A stretch of 56,601 nt of DNA, from the NCBI GenBank assembly GCA_009602725.1, contig WELB01000059.1, positions 31,364-87,964 of the forward strand. The letters run 5' to 3'. A program made the position numbers and the translations under genes. How positions within the stretch are numbered: the first letter of the stretch is position 1; the number at the start of each line of letters is the position of its first letter. The stretch is from Spirogloea muscicola. Lineage: Eukaryota > Streptophyta > Zygnematophyceae > Spirogloeales > Spirogloeaceae. Below the pieces are notes generated by a model, which was given only the letters and a program-made list of their open reading frames with translations, made no database searches and had not been told where the DNA came from. Of this stretch, positions 52,812 through 56,601 are shown piece by piece.

Positions 52812-55146
52812 TATGCAGCACCAGTCAGGCCCTCCTTTGCCACCCGTGTCCTGCTTGGTCCAGTTGTTGACGTAGCTCCAGTTGCAGGAAGGAATTGCTG
52901 CATCCGTGATGCCACTCTTAAGGCCTGTCCTAGGAATGCTAACAAAGTCAAACTACATGCTTGCCTGGGCTCCACACTCGTCGTCAGGAGCAACTGATAC
53001 CCGCCAGCGCCACGCTCCTTGTGCAGAGTCAATCGTGTTCCCGTACTCCCACAGCGGACTCCCATCCTTGCATCTTGAAGGAGCACTGGCCATGAAAGAG
53101 GGATTCTGAAAGCCCGCATGAGGCACAGGGCACTGCTCAAGTGCGCGTCTTTGTCATCTTAGGACCTGAGGAAAGCCTGTGAGAACTCCCATCACTGCAC
53201 ACCTGTATGTTCTGCAGAGAGCCGATGTGCATAGCCGATGCTCAGCAGACCTGATTGACCAAAGATGCTTATCCTGGAGTTCTTTGCAAGCAGGGGGTCT
53301 GAGTGGCCTCTCATGAATGTGGCCTTCTGTTAGCGTCAAGTGCTGACCTCTTAGTATTTTGCAATTGTGATGTATGATGACCAGCCCTTGAAGTTCGGGT
53401 TCAGAGTGACATCTGGTCAAGGTCTGAAGGATATAATGACCAATTCAGGGAGGCGCATGGGATTGGTGGATGAGTAAATGCGCGTGGAGGGCTGGCTTGC
53501 TCACAAACTTGGAAAACAGTAGCATGCATAGGACCCGCCATTGGCATTGTACCAGCTCATGAGCTGGCTCAGTCGCAAGTGAGTTACGGGTAGGACTGCA
53601 AAGGAGCACAAGGAGGTCAAAAGGACCGTCACTTGTATCTTCCTCGTGTGCAGCCCCTATTCTCAGACTCACACATCCTTACTTCCAGGGATGCTAGAAC
53701 AGAGTGGACAGGTGCAGGCATATTGGTACGTCGTTTTTAGTCTAATCTCAGCTAGCTCATTGTTAAACCTCAAGCTGTGAACCTACCCAAAGCCCCACAT
53801 TAAGGGCCTGTGTGGACAGATTGATAACATCATGTGCTGCTTACTGGAAACGTGATTACTTGGCTACTTTTCTATGCCCCGTGCAGCATCTTTCATCCAT
53901 GGATCTCATGATGAAGGAGCTTGCACCCCAGAGGATTCAGTCACCTTGTTTGGGAACAAGCATCAAGCAGCCTGATCAATGTGCATACCTGCTGTCAGCA
54001 GAGACACTGGTTGATAATTCCTACGTGTAGCCCTTATGGCTGCATCAGCATAGGCATAGGTACAGTAGAACAGATGTTGCGGCTCGCAGCTTCCTTGAGG
54101 TAGCAAGGGGCAGCAAGGTGAGCAGCTGTCACTTCCGGGATCCTGGACCTAGAATCTGCTAATACAGTACATGACAATAAATGTGCGCTCCACAAGACAG
54201 GCGCAAGAGGCAGGAAAGGCTGCAGCCTGTAATTCCGAAATAGTGAAGCCTGAGTGGCTCCACAGATTTGCTGCTGGATATGCAGAAGCAGCTCTTCCAA
54301 AGGGGGCGAGGGCTGTAAGTAGCCAGCCCACACAAAAATGGACAAGCGTGATACAAGCCACACACCCACTCCAAACACTGTGTGTGATGGGCTTCACAAG
54401 TGCGCAGTGAGGTGCTAATGCACAGCCCCACACACAGCACCTAGAAATAGCGCATACGAGTCAGTAGTGAAGCCTAAGCTACCAAATCCTAATCCCTAAA
54501 CATTCTCCAGATACATTTGGCCTTCTGGCTGGTGGCGAGCATCATCCCCCATGAAGCAGCCCGCTTCCTCTGAGCTGTGTCACTAGTCACCCCAACCCTT
54601 GCTGAGCCTCAAGCACAGCATGTAGTGTCTGACTGCGTCTGCCCAGAGGCAATGCGGTCTTGTACCAGCCCTTGTCAGCTTCACGATTACTCGGGAAGTC
54701 ACGCTGTAAGCATCCAGCCGGGCACGGACTACCAAGCATGCTGTCCAATGTCAGAGTCGAGAGTAGCCTGTGTATGCATATGCATATAGCTCCGACCCTT
54801 TTGACCATTCCAACCATTGAAGGCAATCCTCCGGTTCTGCAGTCATCTTCATGTCAACCCTGTCAATTCCGACCATCACCAATGCTATTTGTGTCGTGCT
54901 TCATACTTCTACTGTCAGCATCTAGATTAGGCAGCAATCACCAGCCAGCTGGAATCCGAATCTGGAAGAACCCGTTGCAGAGTACGAATTGCCCCATAAA
55001 GGTTGATCAAGGAGCGCTTTAGGGAAGCCTTAACACGATACGTGATGCCGTCAGCATAGCTGTGCAAAGCTATACTTTGAAATAAAGCAACGGTGCACAG
55101 AAGCCCAATGGAGCCCCTTAGGCAGACTCTTAGGCCACTGTATTGC
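52812..55146. other. Convergent intergenic region with one retroelement tail
   Basis: Lies between the ends of the Pol III subunit and the bisphosphatase genes. A minus-strand retroelement tail is at about 54,285-54,345 (GAGGGCTG..CAGCCC hairpin with AAAAATGGACAAG). Short frames in 52,880-53,110 and 53,812-54,030 have no recognisable domain, though a further 3' exon of RPC1 cannot be excluded. Confidence 0.45.
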
Positions 55147-56218
55147 CTAGACTGTGGCTGCTGCAGTGGCTGTTGCAAGACGGCTCTTGCCATAGAGATA
55201 CTCCTCAAAGCGCTGCACCTCTACCTTGGAGCCATAGCAGACCTGAGTGCGATCATCAGTGTTGTTGACTACCTTGTCCAACACAGAGATGAAGCCGTCT
55301 GAGCTGTAGCCACCTGCATTCTCAATCAGGAGTCCAAGAGGCGCGACCTCAAAGAGCAGCCTCAACTTGGCCACTGTGCTTGGTGATGAAGCATTGCAGA
55401 AGACGCCCTTCTCCTTGACAAGAATCTGCAAGTTGATGAGCCACATCCCAAATTGCAGCTGGTGAGGGTGAGGCAGGGTGCAGCTATGGTTTGACAGAGC
55501 TGGAGCACACTGGTGATGTACTGCAACAAATGTGAAACCCAGGGCCTCAGTTATACCTGGCCAACGTCAGGCACCATACCACCAGTATAGCGCAAAGTGT
55601 ACTTCTCTCCCACCCAGTAGTTGATGAGCTGCGACCCTTTCAATAGGCATAATTAACAAAAGCAGAAAGCGGACAGACTCACTTGAGAGTATGATTGGGC
55701 CTAGCTGTTAGCTGTGAATAGTGTGGCAGATTTAGTGGCTGAGAGTATCAGTGAGCACCTTCTCATACTCAGGGTTGTCGAACGTGGCCCGCAAGTTGCC
55801 AGGTGAGAAGAGCTTCCCCTCATTGATCTCAAAGGTCTCCTTGACGTGTGCCCACTTGCCTGCACCGGATTGAGATAGTTTTAAAAGTATGACAGTGTGC
55901 ACGTCAAGTGACTGCTCTATATGAGCTGCAAGTGACCACCTAAGTACCACTCTGGCAACCCACTGCTTAAGCAAGCTGTAAGGTGCACAGACTGACCCTC
56001 GTCCAGTAGGAGGAACTCGTGGGTGCCAGGGAAGCCCTTGATGGCCAGAATGTAGGTTGTGCGGGGGCCATACACTCCCATGGCTGCAGCAGCCTGGTCA
56101 CGGCCCGTGATGCCAGTGAGCTTATCGCCAGGCCACACTCCAAAGATGGTGCCCACTGTAAAGTTGGTGTCCACAATGCTGCTGCCATCGAGTGGGTCAA
56201 AGGCCACACTGAAGCCAC
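55147..56218 (-). CDS. Sedoheptulose-1,7-bisphosphatase, 3' exons (5' part beyond window)
   Basis: Exons on the minus strand: 56,218-55,997, 55,859-55,759, 55,628-55,557, 55,425-55,147 (TAG); all GT-AG with consistent phases. The first reads [20 protein letters not shown], then [46 protein letters not shown]. The next exons give [20 protein letters not shown], then [47 protein letters not shown] and [23 protein letters not shown] and GGMVPDV are the metal- and substrate-binding signatures of the FBPase/SBPase fold; [17 protein letters not shown] and the gap-free spacing match plastid SBPase rather than FBPase. The enzyme removes the C1 phosphate of sedoheptulose-1,7-bisphosphate in the Calvin cycle. 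The preceding exon, expected to end in ..MGGPV.GG, was not found in 56,219-56,601, so it lies to the right. Confidence 0.93.
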
Positions 56219-56601
56219 CTGAACCTCCACACAACAAAGTGCACCTCTTGAGCAAGCTCAACTGCAACCCTGTTAGAGTACTACACAAAATACTGATCCA
56301 CTGCCATATCATCTTGCCAGCAAGACAAGACTGACACAAACTTTTTCCCGTGCTGTGCTCTTCATTTGCTGATAGAAGCAGGAGCAGCAGCTGCTTGTAA
56401 GGTCGAGTTGCAGGTAGGCTTGGAGCATGCCACTATGTTGGGGGGGAAGGTAAGTGCTCTCTGCTGCTACCCCCTCCTGACCAAGTCCTCCCCTGATGGA
56501 CAGCCATCCTCTACCTTGACACACGATACTGACTACCCTCCCTCCTCAACAACCTCCCAACCCTTGCAGCAGCCCAAAGCCCCACTGAGAACCCCCCCCC
56601 C
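56219..56601 (-). other. Intron sequence of the bisphosphatase gene
   Basis: The minus strand here has no segment resembling the N-terminal half of SBPase and ends in a C run at the window edge. Most likely intron upstream of the exon starting at 56,218. Confidence 0.5.

Noticed and set aside
52882-54030. Frames after the RPC1 stop as extra RPC1 exons
   Set aside because: None resembles the short family C-terminus, and exon 26 already ends in a plausible GLFKVRQR-stop.

Overview
The window comes from a nuclear genome of a photosynthetic eukaryote, most likely a green alga. The evidence is GT-AG introns in every recognised gene, a plant/green-alga type telomere repeat (TTTAGGG), a Calvin-cycle sedoheptulose-1,7-bisphosphatase, and a eukaryotic RNA polymerase III largest subunit. 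Species cannot be read from the sequence.

The window is probably two pieces of chromosome joined across a gap. Positions 1-22,944 look subtelomeric and end in about 90 TTTAGGG repeats (22,945-23,579). The G-rich strand runs rightward into a 417-base N gap, the orientation of a right-hand chromosome end. Sequence after 23,997 is a separate contig that becomes gene-rich from about 30 kb.

Subtelomeric piece: two host genes lie in a dense field of broken retroelement copies. One is a secreted selenium-binding protein / methanethiol-oxidase-like protein (minus strand, 8 exons, 467 codons, all splice phases consistent). The other is a PstS/DING-like phosphate-binding protein (plus strand, 2 exons, two apparent frameshifts). 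There is also a 487-bp (CA)n tract.

Right-hand piece: retroelement fragments (24.9-29.2 kb); a DUF3754/TMEM143-like gene (minus, 30.4-37.6 kb); a second small gap (38,280-38,318); an inverted pair of decayed PstS-like fragments between direct repeats (39.1-41.3 kb); a small inverted-terminal-repeat element (42.1 kb); the near-complete Pol III largest subunit gene (plus, 43.4-52.8 kb, 26 exons, one GC-AG intron); and, convergent to it, the 3' part of the sedoheptulose-bisphosphatase gene (minus, 55.1-56.2 kb and beyond the window).

The most distinctive content is a repeat family scattered through 1-29 kb and 38-43 kb. Its best copies encode a C-terminal CCHC knuckle plus a PD-(D/E)XK-like nuclease domain resembling the restriction-like endonuclease of R2-type non-LTR retrotransposons. 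The protein ends in a conserved tail (SDLxxLTRGY-stop). It is followed by a 3' UTR hairpin (GGGCTGGC / GCCAGCCC) and a short conserved 3' end. No reverse transcriptase is present in the window, so all copies are 5'-truncated. Clustering next to the telomere array recalls telomere-proximal LINEs such as Zepp of Chlorella, but that link is inference.
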